This document shows, piece by piece, positions 1 to 11,640 of a stretch of 64,000 bases of DNA. Under the pieces are notes generated by a model. The model was not told the origin of the DNA. It was given only the letters and a program-made list of their open reading frames with translations, and did no database searches. Both the position numbers and the translations under genes were made by a program. Source of the DNA: Dermacentor variabilis (taxonomy: Eukaryota; Arthropoda; Arachnida; Ixodida; Ixodidae). The DNA lies in assembly GCF_050947875.1 (NCBI RefSeq), contig NC_134568.1:194189853-194253852 (forward strand). Reading direction: 5' to 3'. The first letter of the stretch is position 1, and each line of letters starts with the position of its first letter.

Positions 1-930
1 GTGTGCGAGCGAGCGTCCCCGCAACTTCATCCTCACGGCGGCTGGTTTTGTCTCCCGTAGTAGCCCGCCACGTCATTCTTCAACACTCTGCCATCCTGGC
101 GTGCGGTAGAGGTGGGGTAGGGCTCAAAAGTGCCCTATACAGCATCGCTGTAAACATTACAGCCCTTGGAGTGCACAGTGACAGCTGAGTCGCTATAATT
201 TAGCGATTGGCATCGCTCTTCTATAACTTATCATCTACCATTCCCTACAGTGTCCACTGTAGGGAGTGTCCCCACTGTGATTGTGGTGATCACAACGTAT
301 ACGCGGAGCACTACTCAGAGCTCTGACGAAGCGTAGAAAGGACAAGAATTAGAATATAGAATTATTACATTAATCCATCCTAGGGCTCTGTAACAAATGT
401 AAACTGTAGTCTGCACCCTGACCTCAAACAGCTGCACAAGTACGATCACCTTGAAGCTTCGGCATCAGCCCAGCACGAATGGCGCTGATGATGTAAATTA
501 AGGTTTAAACATGAAACATCACTTCCTGCTTCGCTATTTTCTTCTTTTTCTTCCACTGGTCCCACATTTGCTCTTTTCATCTAGCATGAGTTTCATGTGC
601 ATATCCTTATACAGCGGCAGCCTTTCTAGCCTAAGTACAAGGAGCGTTTAACGGGCATACATAATGATGCTGATTTTCAACACACTGTTTCTTTTTATTC
701 TAAACTATTGTCGCTTAGTTTGGGCTACTACCACATAGAGAAATTTGGAAAAACGTTATGTACCGCAAAAAAATATTCTTACGAGTTGTAGAAAACGTTC
801 CAAGATATGTTCACACACGTGATTTCTTTAAAAATACAATATAATGCCAATTGCCAGTATGTACGATTATTGGCTCTGTAGAGCATACAAAAAATAAATA
901 AAAAATCGAGCCAGCTTTTTAAGAACACTA
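1..930. other. No gene recognised
   Basis: Only short frames without a recognisable domain occur here. The sequence is mixed in composition and turns AT-rich after about 500. I see no splice-bounded exon, RNA gene or repeat that I can name. Confidence 0.5.
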
Positions 931-939
931 GTGGATCTA

Positions 940-1613
940 AAAATCAACGTTACAACATATACGACGAGGAAGAGAGCTTTGGAAAGTAAAAACTGTAAGA
1001 ACGACATACGGACAACAAACTCTTCGTAATAACCTGGCAAGGCTACTGAATAAATTATTCAACAAAACCAATGGATTAGAAAAAAGCTCTTTTAAAGCTC
1101 TCTATAGTTATTTCTGCCTGCACTAGATTGTTTCCCTCGCTTTCGCAAATCTTCGCTTATTGAAACTAACGAGTGTCATTGTATATATAGATTATATTCT
1201 TTGTTTTTTCTTTTGTGTAGTTTGTGTGAGAAATATTATTGTTACGGCTTGTGTTTTGATTATATCTTTTTCGCCCTCGTGTTCCGAACAGTTGCGATGC
1301 TGTTATGCCTATCATTGCTTTTTTGTCCTTATTGTTTGGAGATGTTTTTTACTATGCCCTGTTGTTAGAGCAGATTTTTTTCTTCATTTGCTTCCCATGG
1401 TTCGCGGTGCTCAATTTTCTATAAATGTCATTTCTAAACAATGGTCTACTGTCTTTGTGTTTGCTAACGCCGCGCAAATGCCAATGCGGGGGCCTGCGGC
1501 CTCTCAAGTTGTCGATGGGGCAGTTTTTTCTGCAGGCCCCTCGCGTCATGTACTGATGTACTGGTGCAAATAAACATCATTGTCATTGTCATTGTCATTG
1601 ACACCATTGTCAT
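940..1613 (+). mobile_element. 3' end of a CR1/L2-like LINE
   Basis: A short frame at 1019-1126 ends in TAG and resembles the extreme C-terminus of CR1/L2-type ORF2 proteins (LARLLNKLF, then SSFKALYSYF). It is followed by about 440 bp without coding signal, a 9-bp perfect hairpin stem (1489-1497 with 1532-1540), AATAAA at 1569-1574, and a tail of CATTGT repeats at 1578-1613. A short repeat tail after the 3' UTR is usual for CR1/L2-group LINEs. The copy is 5'-truncated and upstream coding is not visible. The family assignment rests on a short match and could be wrong. The tail and hairpin are seen directly. Confidence 0.45.
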
Positions 1614-2500
1614 ACATTCACTCTAAAGCCTCGGGTAGCGCCTGTTCTTCTCGTGGAAGAAGATATTGGGAGATGAATTGCGCCGATTCACGTCAAATAC
1701 GTCACCAATCGAGCAGTTTAGGCCGAGAATCTTATGCGTCAGTAAAGCGCGGAAAATGCTTCCTGTTCATTAGACGTACCACATCCGCTGCCAAATCAGT
1801 CAAACAAAAACGAAAAGAAAGAGCGTGTCACTATTTCCGCTCACGTGGAGGGAATATTTCTGGTTTAGCAGTGCTCGAGCCGCATTTATTGTTCAGCTCA
1901 CACTCCATAACTCACTCTCGGCTATACTTGCTTAGCTGACTTACCACACAGAGTTAAGTTTGTTTCTTTATAAACTGAGCATTTGAAATGTTCTGGCATG
2001 CCTTAAAGAAGACTGGAAGCAATATTAAGCGTGCATTCCATTTTACATCTTGAGAAATTATAATTTGAGGGCTGTTTCGCATTGTCGCTAAGAAGTCGAA
2101 GCAAACCCAAAGCATCAATAAGACTTGCAATCTAAGGCGTATTCACGAAGACCGGGAAGTACAGGTATTACTGTTTGATGCAATATGAAGGAGCATTGAA
2201 AAAATTGGACTGATTCCGCTGCTTTTGTTCGAGCTCTTAACGCAGCAGTGCGTTATTTAGCTAATCTTGCGTCCCGGTTCGAGGAGGATAACATGCATTC
2301 CGCGTACACGATCTGCGCTCTCGCTTTTTGAAACTTGTACGGTTCAAGAATGGATAACGTCGACGTGCGAGCATTACTCCCGTAACGCACGATCGCAAAC
2401 TCGCAGCTCTCCTATTCGCTCCGGCTCGACGTGAGCGGAGCACACACGTTATACACTGCTCGTGTCGTTTTAATAAACGGCGGCCTTGCAGAAACAACAA
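1614..2500. other. No gene recognised
   Basis: Short frames only, without domains I recognise. The 1620-1940 frame on the plus strand is basic and of low information. From about 2260 the sequence becomes richer in CG and leads into the GC-rich block that follows. Confidence 0.45.
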
Positions 2501-3115
2501 CGGCACAGTAGTAACACACGCTGACAATTTATTCGCCCCCCCCCGCCCGCCCCTTCCTCGCTTCCACTCGTAAAGAATTCAATTTCGGCGGCGCGCCGAT
2601 GAGTGACGGCTTTCTCTGCGAAATGCAAAGCGCCGACTCTATTCCGCAGAGGCAGCCGCCAAGTCTGTCGCGCCACGAAAGCGAGGCAAATTTGGGAGTG
2701 GGAGGAGGTTGGATTTCTGGCGGCCCCCGAGGCCACCCTGGGGCAACGAGGGGAGGAGAGAAGGGCCTGCCGAATTGAACGGAGAGGAGCAGTGCGGCTG
2801 CGCCGCGTGATTAAATTTCAAATACTTTGAGCGCTTCCCCGTAGAGCTTCGCGCTTCGGCGCTCCTCTGGCGTATGCTATACCTCCGTCGTGTTCCGTGA
2901 AAGAATGGAAAAAGAGATTTGAACGAGAAGAAGACGAGGGTCCCCGAAAATTAAGGCACCGCGCTAGGCGGTCGCGCTCGACGATCCTGCGAGCATCAAC
3001 TCCGCCGGCCAAAGACCCGGCCCGAAGAGTGGCCGAAAGCCATGTGAGAAGATTGCACTTGGTTTCGCCGGTGAAGGAGTAAATATATATACCATTCTTT
3101 AATAAACACACTTGT
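2500..3115 (+). other. GC-rich block ending in a poly(A) signal, possible LTR or 3' exon
   Basis: A GC-rich stretch stands out from AT-rich surroundings. It holds several short open frames, one of them highly basic and charged (2897-3082), and ends with AATAAA at 3101-3106. It could be the 3' part of a transcript or an LTR-like repeat. I found no terminal repeat partner in the window and no domain in any frame, so the function is unknown. Confidence 0.25.
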
Positions 3116-3364
3116 GTCGCATGCTGGACGATGATATTCAAGCTAACATGGTGAGTGGATGCCACAAAGTTAGGCAGCAAGTTACGCTCGTGTAACACGT
3201 GAAGGTGAAAGGCTGCTTTACACGTAGTAATGCATTAAGTTATACGATCGGAGAGGTCAAACTTCTTGCAAGTCATAACGAGCCGCAGTGTGAAGGAAAC
3301 GAATGGCGCTGTAGGTTGACCTCCACAACGACACATGCGAGCACCTAATGCACTACCTAAAAGT

Positions 3365-3500
3365 TCTTACGTTGTTTCTTTCGTTCTCTCTTTCCGTCTT
3401 TCATTCTTTCTTTCTTTCATTTGTTCGTTCCTCCTTTCTCTGTTCTTTCTTTGCTATTTCGTTTCTTTTCCGTTCTTTCTTTCGTTCATTCATATTCAGC
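3365..3500. repeat. Pyrimidine-rich (TTCTTT)-like tract
   Basis: About 135 bp of imperfect TTCTTT/TTCGTT repeats. The reading frames across it on either strand are low-complexity artefacts. Confidence 0.85.
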
Positions 3501-3524
3501 CATTGCATCTTTGCTTGCTTGCGG

Positions 3525-3597
3525 GGGTATGAGCCATTGCTGATGATATTTTGTCTCACTGGACTAGACGCCGCATTTTTCGGGTATGAGCCATTGC
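3525..3597. repeat. 16-bp direct repeat pair
   Basis: The sequence gggtatgagccattgc occurs at 3525-3540 and 3582-3597, so the repeats start 57 bp apart. It may be two units of a minisatellite or duplicated target DNA. No element was recognised between them. Confidence 0.6.
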
Positions 3598-3599
3598 AA

Positions 3600-4640
3600 C
3601 AAGCCACTTAAGGCTTTTGTCTTGAAGGGTCGCACTTGCGCAGTAATGCTTAGCTATGCATATCGAAAGTGAATACCTTCAGTCAATTTATCGCTGTACA
3701 CGACGGCCCAGATGATAATCCGTCGAAAATATATCTAAAGCGGTAAAGAAAAGTGTTTCTCTGTAACTAAACCTTAGTAAAAAGTTATTTTGTCGGGACG
3801 CTGTTTTAATGGTCGCCTATACGGTTTATTAGCTCTTTTGATCCAGTCGGTATTTCTCGTCTGCTGTAGGTGCTTTGCCCGAATGGAAGTGACATGGAGT
3901 AGCAGGAAGAAGCTTCTAGCCTTTTCACTTGATTACTAAGCTAAATTAATCTATAAATTTATTTAAGATAGTGTAAAAAAGCCATTCGACAATAAGTAAT
4001 AAAGGATGTAGATGAATTAGCGAGAGAGACTCATCAACTGAACTCTCAACATCAGGAAGCAGCAAAGTGTGCTGCAGATGCAAAAAAAAAAGAAATTTGA
4101 AAACTACTATTTAACCAAGAGGGCTACTGGTTTTTCTTGTGGTCGCTGTGCTGGTGGTTAGACTATGCGGTAACAAGCAGAACATCATGCTTAATTCTAC
4201 TTGCACCTGTCTCGGTCTTTCTTGAACAATTATGTGTGTGCTGACGTCTTATTAAGCTCATCGGAGATCGGCATGTGTATTTTTGACTGCCTGTGCCAAA
4301 CACTTCTCTTAGCCAGCCGCATGGAACGAGAGATTGATTGACCGCATTAATCTTTCGACTTTTTTTGTCCAAGCGCAAGTTCTTTACTTGGGCAAAAGAA
4401 ATACAAGGTTTGCCCGCAAGATAAGGCAAAAGAAAGGCGTAAACCTCTTGACTATGGCATTTACCTCACTGTATCAGCAGAAGTATCAGTTTACGAGTAT
4501 CAATATTAATAAAACCAAATACAACTAATAAGACAGAAAACATCAAAACTTGTATACATGATCGCAAATATTTCACAGGTGCTCAAGAGTGTGTGCCTAG
4601 AAAATACAAAAATCGAATTTGTTTACTATAGTGTGACCAT
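3600..4640. other. No gene recognised
   Basis: AT-rich sequence with only short frames on both strands. I see no domain, tRNA-like structure or terminal repeat. Confidence 0.5.
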
Positions 4641-4650
4641 GGGGGCTAAT

Positions 4651-4940
4651 GGATTTGCGGCCATATGCTTGTCCCTATAAGCAAGACTGCGTTGTAACAT
4701 TTTAGTTGACGGGAAGCATACGCTGCATGCTGATCAAGGAGACCATCTGGATCCGGCCGGTGCATCAACGTAGGCGGGATTCATCTACCACCGTTGCGCA
4801 TCTGGACCACCACCTTGCGCACCATCACTAACAGCACAAATGCACTGATCGCCATCGACTACTAAAGAAGACCCGCCGAAAACTTCCGAGTGGGATTTGT
4901 GGCCAAATGCTTGTCACTTTAAGCAAGACTGTGTTGTCAC
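4651..4940 (+). repeat. Direct repeat, possible LINE 5' UTR monomers
   Basis: About 46 bp at 4651-4697 recurs at 4895-4940 with several substitutions (core tgcttgtc, then taagcaagactg). The period is about 244 bp. It lies just upstream of the ORF1 remnant of the plus-strand LINE at 5.1 kb. Tandem promoter monomers are known in LINE 5' UTRs, so this may be two monomers of that element's leader, but only one period is visible. Confidence 0.4.
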
Positions 4941-5104
4941 AACCTAGGTGAGTGTACCTTACTAGCGCCAATCGTCCACTTAATTTGTTCGGCTGCAAAT
5001 CTCAACTGTGCGTGCATTTGTGATAGGTATAGATTTTTGCACCGTATCGTGTTCGCATAGGTTGATTCGTTAGAAGTGGCAGAGTAAAGCGAACACGTAC
5101 CTTA

Positions 5105-5930
5105 GTGTGGTTGAGCCCGACTAACCTTACTGCCAACTTTTGCGCAGCAGGACGGATATCTCTTGCGCTCTTTTGTGTAGCGCACTTGCTACTTTGTGCA
5201 GGAAACATTGAAATAAATCCCGGCTTCGATAAAGCAGGCCAGCTCTTAACCATATTCAGAGACATCAGTGAAACATCATCAGAGACATCAGGCTGCATCA
5301 AGTGAAAAGTTTCAGAAAGATATGCAGGGGAAAGGTTAAAGACGTACAAATGAACATCACGGATATAAGGAGGCGTCTTTCTAAAATGACAGAGACCTCC
5401 GACAGTGGCAAGGTAGTTCGAATACTTAAGCATACACAGGACGCATGGAAAAGTCTAGAGTGAAAGGATACTTTAACAGTCAAGCTTAGTAGTTGACAAC
5501 CCTAATAACTGACTGCGTCGAAATAACTTCATTTTAAAAGGACACCCTGAGCAATCTTCAGAGTCATGGAAGGACATGGAAGATCTTAGAAGGAAGTTTG
5601 TACCCAAAAATTTAGGAATTGCGACTGGAGAAATTGAGCGTGGCATAGAATAGGGGAGCAAAAACCAGCTTACCCTCGGATGACCCTTGTGAAGTTCCTC
5701 AAATACAAAGACAAAAGCAACATACTGAAAAATGCATCTAAACTGAAATAAGTAAGATCGCCACGTGCATTGATTGAAGAGGACTTTTCACCCAGCATAC
5801 AACGTATTAGTAAAAGCTAAGAGACTGCACTCGTACTGAACGAAAGCCTGATAATAAATTCAAGCTTGTGTTTGACAAGCTTGTCCTAAACAACACATTT
5901 TACATCCTCGATTATACCATAAGCAGGGTA
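5105..5930 (+). pseudogene. LINE ORF1 remnant with 2A-like motif
   Basis: The frame opens with a hydrophobic stretch running into GNIEINPGF at 5201-5227, a degenerate form of the 2A motif D-x-E-x-N-P-G-P. After a frame break the next readable part (from 5513) has RRNNFILKG and ends GEIERGIE near 5652. Another at 5678-5749 reads VKFLKYKDKSNILKNASKLK. These two parts resemble the RNA-binding ORF1 protein of L1/CR1/L2 LINEs (RRxNLI..., then RPIIVKF...K...IL...KLK). 2A-like peptides at the N-terminus of ORF1 are known from non-LTR retrotransposons. Here the Asp is Asn and the final Pro is Phe, so ribosome skipping should be lost. Several stops and frameshifts are present. Confidence 0.6.
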
Positions 5931-5984
5931 ACGGCCCTAAATGTCAATTAAATCCAGGAACTACAGCACGAAAGCCGTGACGCT

Positions 5985-6660
5985 TCTCTATCTATTCTTG
6001 CGTCAAACTTACGTAGTCTGTATGATAAGCAAGATCAGCTGTGTTCCTATGTTGAATAGTGTTCAGCATACAAAATTTTAGGTATGCAAAAGCCTGGTTA
6101 TCAACCGATATTGTGGACTGCAAGTTGTGTTTTTCTCCTGAGTTTGCAGTATTCAGGAAATATAGGGAAAGGTCGCAAGGTGGCGGTGTGCTAATTGCTG
6201 CAAAACAACCTGGAAGCTTGCATTCTTGATACTGATTCATGCCTCGTAATTTTTTGTGTAGTCCTATGTTTGTCGCCACGTGTCACCTGTGAAATTGGCG
6301 TCCGCTATCACCCACCTGATTAATCTGAGATATTTTCCGAGTGCTTAAATGAGTCTAACTTTTATGCAAAAAAGTACCCAACTTCGTCAATAACTTTAGT
6401 TGGCGATTTCAATTATCCAGCTATTGAATGGCAATCGTGCAGGCCCCTAAATAGCTCAAAAAGCACGAATGTCAAGATTTCCTTGACGTACTTTCGTCAT
6501 TTCATATGGTTTAAGCTGTTTCTGCTTCCGCAGGTGGAAATTCACTTTTAGAGCTTGTATTAACCACAGAGCCAAACAGTGTCTCAGTAACTCTCCTGGA
6601 TAGCATGAGTAATCACAGTACTTGCATTGTGAATTCGTATGCGAGCAGAAGCAACAGAAA
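5985..6660 (+). pseudogene. LINE ORF2 APE-type endonuclease remnant
   Basis: Readable segments are LASNLRSLYDKQDQL (from about 5990), then from 6095 WLSTDI followed by FRKYRERSQGGGVLIAAK, and LVGDFNYPAIEW at 6396-6431. They match in order the NxRSL..K, ETWL, R-DR...GGGV and GDFN-P-I-W blocks of the apurinic-like endonuclease that nicks target DNA in CR1/L2-type LINEs. Frames change several times, so it is dead. It continues to about 6,720, where the minus-strand I-type LINE tail interrupts it. Confidence 0.75.
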
Positions 6661-6726
6661 AATACAAAGAAAGTTATTTTTGATTATGCCCTAGCGAATG
6701 TCGATATTCCGGTTTGTATGACATGG

Positions 6727-7530
6727 TATGAATAACTTTATTTAGGTCCTGCAGGGATCAGTCTGGGACTGATGCGGGCCGCTCCCACGTCGGGACAGAG
6801 AGGCCGAGCCCCTCTGCCGTGACACGGGCCCTTTGGACAGTCCTGAGTTGGTCCACCAGCACTTCATTGTGCAGCATCCGCTGCCACCACTGTTCACCTC
6901 GAGAACCATCACCGGCCAACGCCAAGCAGCGCCAAAGCATGTGTTCTAAATCAAGCAAAACCCCACACTTACTGCAATAGACTGAAACCTCGCAGTTCGG
7001 ATTAATTTTATTCATGATGACCGAGTTAGGGTACGTTCGTGTCTGCAGAAGCCTTAATGTAACCGCCTGTGGCCTATTTAATTTAGAATGTGGCAGGGGG
7101 AATGCCCTGTGCCCTAAGTAATAGTGCTTGGTGATCTCGTTGTAGTTTAACAGTTGGTCCCTGTACTCAGGAGCGGGAGATCCAGCCCCTTCAGGGAGTA
7201 TACGGCACACTAATCATCGTGCCTCACTGTGCGCCACCTCGTTAAGGTTACGCAGGGCTCCGTCCACTGTTCCCATGTGCGCCAGGAACCAAGTAACTGT
7301 ATGCGAAGTGATATGCCTACCCTTCAGCAGTCTGTTAGCCGGTTCCGCAACAAGTCCTCTCGAGAAGGCTTTAATCCCAGATTGCGAGTCACTAAACACC
7401 AAAACTCTTCTTGAATCAATTAGTACTAGAGCAATAGCCACCTGTTCGGCGACCCCCGGATCTTTGGTATGAATTGAAGCGGCTTTTCTAACGCTCCCTT
7501 TGCCATCTACCACCACCACCTTGGTGACCC
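6727..7530 (-). pseudogene. 5'-truncated I-type LINE: RNase H and C-terminal zinc motif
   Basis: On the minus strand, 7519-7214 encodes an RNase H-like domain (FSDSQSGIKAF, later VTWFLAHMGTVDGALRNLNEVAHSEAR in two parts). After one in-frame TGA, 7210-6758 continues with the LINE C-terminus (RLLQTRTYPN) and a zinc-binding pattern CSKCG...HMLWRC. An RNase H domain after RT is the hallmark of the I group. AATAAAG lies just 3' of the coding end (minus strand, near 6740), so the 3' end is around 6,727. RT and endonuclease are absent, which is ordinary 5' truncation. It sits inside the plus-strand CR1/L2-like LINE. I could not fix the target duplication. Confidence 0.8.
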
Positions 7531-8099
7531 TTCAACCTTTTCTGTCGAATTCTTCGATGGTCACGATGCAAACATGAACTCGGCTATCATTCGGGACAAG
7601 TTGATATCACTTAAAGAAAGGTGCATACCTAAAGTCAACATAACGGTCTTGACGCAACGCACACGGTTTACGACGCACGTAAAACGTTGCATTAACAAAA
7701 AAAAATGTTTAAACTCAAAAGCGAAGTTATCAACCTCTGAGGAAGATTAGAGACGTTATTGTGAACATGCGCACTTGTGCGAAACCGAAATAACAGCATC
7801 GAAGGACAAATCTTTTAACGATGACATTTCATACATTCTTTAAACAACGACACCTTGATTTGGGCGAGTTGGTTCATCTTGACAGTTTTCATAAAAAAAA
7901 CGCTAAAGACGAAGTCGAAGGAACACGTACGACAGGAATGGTGCTACTTCGAACTGGCGTGTATTACAAATGGTCATCTATTTATGCTCTGCACATCACG
8001 TACATCATGCACTCATTATCATATACACAAAGATTGAAATGAATCATATCATACATACGATTGTATGGTCAATCAGTTCAAGTGTCTAGATGTTTCGAC

Positions 8100-9395
8100 A
8101 GAAACGTCACTTCTTTTTCTTGCAAACTCAAGGATGTACAGGTGACGCACTTGTCGCCTGCTTTCCTTATAAAATATGCCTAAACTATTTCTCTTTCTGT
8201 TTTTGTGTTTACTTTCCTCAGGAAGGGTGTGTCACCAAACATGGGTGTGCATGCCCACTTTTTCCAGTGCTCAGCCAAGTGATTACCGTATCCTTCTCTG
8301 ACATCATTCTTGTGCTGTCTAGCCCTGTCATTGAAACACTGGCCGGTTTGTGCGATATAAACGCGTCCACAATATAAGGGTATTTGATGCACATCTGAAG
8401 TGCAGTCGGTGTAATTGGTCCAGTGATTAGTTCGACATTGCGTGCGTTTCTGGTGCTTCTCGTTTTGAAGTTTGCACACGGCTGACAATTTGAAGGCGCT
8501 GAAAAAACGAGATTGACATTGTGTCGGTTAGCCACCTTTTTCAAATTATGTGAAATTTTATGGAGGTATGGAATTACATGTACAGGTATTTTGTCGTGAT
8601 CTTTAGTTGGTCCCTTCCTTCCTCGTTTTAATTTTTGAAGCAATGTTTCACAGACAGCTGATATACAGACACTGGAAATCCAGCAAGTTTCAATCTGTCT
8701 ACTTAGTAAAACATACTATGCTCAATTTGGTGAACACATGACTTTTGCAAAGCAGAATGAATGCATGTGGTGGCTATGCCCCTCTTTATCAATTTCTTAT
8801 GTGCGCTATCGAAAGGCAAATCACTTTTCTTGCCTCTTGGATTGTATCTCCAGCATACGTGGTCATCTGAGGAAAATAAAATTTTAGATCTAGAAACCGA
8901 ATACAGTTGTCATTGGGCAGTTGAAAAGTGAACCTGAGCCCCTGGAAAAATTTTGTGAAAATTTTTAAACAATCTGCTACAGCATCGTCAAGACACCGGA
9001 CTGATGAATTGTTAAGCACTATAAAGTAGTCATAGACATACCTAAATACACGAATGATTAATTTTCCTGTTAGTTCCGCATTAACGCGGTTGTCAAAGGA
9101 CGCTAAAAAATATCACATAATATTGGGGCTATTGACGAACCAATACAGATTCCTGTGCGTTGAATGTAATAACAGCCATTGTGACTAATGGTAGTCGAAT
9201 CCAAGTAAAATTCTAACAAGGCTAAAGAACTCTCGCAGTTCATGCATACTAAGTTCTGGAATTTCACTTCACCCATTTCATCAATTTTTTCACGAACAGC
9301 ACGTAGAATGCCTTCTTGCGTCACAGAATAGTGTTCACAGAATAAGTATGCAACGTCTAGTGAGAAAACTGTGGCCACAGATCACAGACCATCTT
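8100..9395 (-). mobile_element. Penelope-like element (RT plus GIY-YIG), degraded
   Basis: Reading the minus strand from 9378: SLDVAYLF and GICIGSSIAPILCDIF (fingers and palm of Penelope RT), then at 9019-8789 FQGLRFTF and RFLDLKF (RT C-terminus), then IPYLHKISHNLKKVANRHN (about 8580) typical of the Penelope linker, then IPLYCGRVYIAQTGQCFNDR at 8.4 kb, the GIY-YIG endonuclease core. This domain series is specific to endonuclease-bearing Penelope-like elements. Several frameshifts separate the parts. Its 5' edge near 9,395 abuts resumed coding of the plus-strand LINE (NFGKVLNPK), so it inserted there. The 3' boundary is uncertain (about 7.83-8.1 kb). A stem-like gtttctgtcgaaac motif (minus strand, about 8.1 kb) may be a relic of the hammerhead ribozyme known in this group. 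Confidence 0.85.
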
Positions 9396-9404
9396 ATACG
9401 AAAC

Positions 9405-10800
9405 GATGCGAAAAATTTTGGGAAAGTTCTTAACCCTAAATAGGCGTCAAATTAAGCCATATCGTTATATAGTGACGGCGATATTGTTTCTGCTGCACAG
9501 GTCGCTGTGAAATTTAATGAGTTTTTTTCGCCTGTTTCACGGATGACTGTCCAACACAAAATAGCCGTCAATTTACTATTTTAAATTCGAACATGCACGA
9601 TGTAATTATTACTGCTGAAGGAATAAAATCCTCAACTGACCGTCTTCCGACTAATTCGTCACCTGGTTTTGACGACTTATGCCCTAAACTACTCAACATG
9701 GCAAAACCTGCAATATGTCACACTTTAGCCGCCATATTTCGACAATGTATTTACACGGGACGTATTTCGAAGCAAGTAGCTCATGTCATTCTTATTTTAA
9801 ATTTGGTGACTCATCTAATGCCTCACACTACAGACTAATTTTATTAACAAGCACGTGTTGCTAACTTCCTGAACGGATAATTTCATCCGCTATCATAAAG
9901 TTTCTAACCCAACATAACTTCTTTTTTGTAAATCAGCACTGGTTTCTACGTAGTCATCATGTGAAACACAACTCTTCGAATTAATTAGTGACTACCATCA
10001 CTCTATTAATTTTTTACACAAGGTTTATGCGATATCTGTGGACTTCGCGAAGGCGTTTGACATAGTTCCTCACTTGCGCCTAATTCACAAACTAACAGCC
10101 CTCAATATTATTACGAGAATTATTACGTGGATTACCAATTTCTTAACTAGCCGCTACCAATCAGTTTTTGTTAATGAACATTCGTCTCCACTAATCCACG
10201 TTAAATCTGGTGTATACCACAGGGCTCCGTGCTCGGGCCCATTTTCTTTTAGTTTATATTAACAATATGAGCAATGGTCTGTGTTCCGCAGTCAGATTAT
10301 TTGCTGATGATTGCCTGATTTATACAGAAATTACTAACTCTATGGATACTTGCTACTTACAATTTGATTTAGACATGCTCAGTAAATGGTGTAATGAGTG
10401 AAAAATTGAAATTAACGTTAATAAAATCAAATCCATTAGATTTACGGCAAAAGCTAACCACATGTTATGCAACTACAGATTAAACAATATGCCCGTAACT
10501 TCAGCATGTTCTATAAAGTGTTTGGGCGCCAATTTGTCTTCAGATTTGTCATAGAACACTAATATAGACGCAATAGTTAGCAAAGTATCAAACCACTTGG
10601 CTTCGTTCGGCGCAACTTGCATTTAGCTAACCCCACCGCTAAACATCTTGCGTACACCACTTTGGTACACTCTAAAATCGAATACGCATCATTAATTGGG
10701 AACCCGCCTCAAACCTACCTCATACAGAAATTAGTCTGCAATACAAAGCTGCTCGATTCATCACAAAAGCTACTTGCGAACATCGAGCATAACAAAAATA
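9405..10800 (+). pseudogene. LINE ORF2 reverse transcriptase remnant
   Basis: Plus-strand frames give, in order, AAQVAVKFNEFFSP (linker), SSTDRLPTNSSPGFDDLCPK (9.6 kb, RT block 1), DFAKAFDIVPH (10,041), SVFVNEHSSP plus a degraded SGVPQGS region, LFADDCLIY at 10,297-10,323 (catalytic Asp pair) and Y-Q-FDLDMLSKWC. The thumb region (HSKIEYASLIGNPPQTYLIQ) follows to 10.8 kb. This is the RT of the split CR1/L2-like LINE. It would synthesise cDNA at a nicked target, but the copy is inactivated by stops and frameshifts. Confidence 0.8.
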
Positions 10801-10995
10801 AAATCGTCAATTAATGTATTTCTTCTGGGAAATTTGACTGCACACGCTTCAGCTATTTATTTCGCAAGCTTTACCAGAATCAGCGATCACGCGCTCCGAT
10901 TCGGATCAGACCAGCCATCGTGGGTCCTTCGTGTTTAAGCCCATCAGCTTAAGCTGTGTGCCCGAATTAGTTTGTTTTTATTGAGATAGTAATTA

Positions 10996-11640
10996 TGTGG
11001 TCACCTAACGCGCACTTATGCCGTCGTCGTCGTTGTCACCACCGTGATGTTCTGTATGAAGTCCAAGAGCGATAACGTCGGTGGCGCGCGCCGCATGTGC
11101 GGGTGAACGCACGCGAGGGTGAGCCGATGACCGCGGCTCAATCTCGTGCGCGCAAGGGTGGAAAGCGGGGAGGAACTGCACCGTCTTCCGTCGCGCGCGA
11201 GGCTCCGGTGAGACAGTAGCGAGGGGGGTGGGAGGGTGGAGGCGTTCTACTCAGGGCGGCCGCGTGCATCCACTCGAGGGGCCGCTGCATCTTGAAAGCC
11301 ATCTGTGATGGGGACAGTCCTCCGTGCACTGTTTTCGCGGCTTAGTTGGCTTTGATGTAAGACGCAGCGCGAAGGTAAATGCGCTTGCTGCTGCTACCGC
11401 GCTTCCTCATTCCAGCGTTTTGACAGCGAGTTTCCGCGGTCATCGAGTGACATGTGTTCATGTTTGCTTGTGCGCGCGTGACAGCATGCTTGTTAATTTA
11501 GTTAGTAAGCGAATGCTTACAGATTCATGCGGCCAATAAAACTACTGTCCTTGTTTCACATGGCTGTCTACTAATTCGATAAAACGGATGCTTCGCCTTT
11601 CGGGCGAAACTGCGACTTTTTCACTTACCGTTACTTCTTG
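10996..11640 (+). repeat. Interspersed repeat, 3' half shared with 50.2 kb
   Basis: A GC-rich left half (11,040-11,390) is followed by sequence that recurs at 50,166-50,385 (for example gcgttttgacagcgagtttc, catcgagtga, tcgggcgaaa). It is thus a dispersed repeat with at least two copies in the window. The first 100 bp (cgtgatgttctgtatgaagt, then gcgataacg) also resembles the short repeat at 32.7 and 44.1 kb. No coding capacity was recognised. It may separate the 5-11 kb LINE from its 3' UTR. Confidence 0.65.

Larger units (their letters stand above)
5105..10960 (+). mobile_element. Decayed CR1/L2-like LINE, split by two minus-strand insertions
   Basis: Coding remnants lie collinearly on the plus strand: ORF1 (5.1-5.9 kb), an APE-type endonuclease (6.0-6.7 kb), a linker (about 7.55-7.83 kb, then from 9.40 kb) and RT (9.6-10.8 kb). 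The series is broken at 6.73-7.53 kb by an I-type LINE tail and at about 8.0-9.4 kb by a Penelope-like element, both on the minus strand. ORF2 reading resumes beyond each insertion, so they landed in an existing copy. Many stops and frameshifts make it a pseudo-element. The GDFN endonuclease motif, the SGV block and FADD fit the CR1/L2/Rex group. A 3' end near 10,960 is inferred; the AT-rich sequence at 11.64-12.15 kb may be its displaced 3' UTR. Confidence 0.75.
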
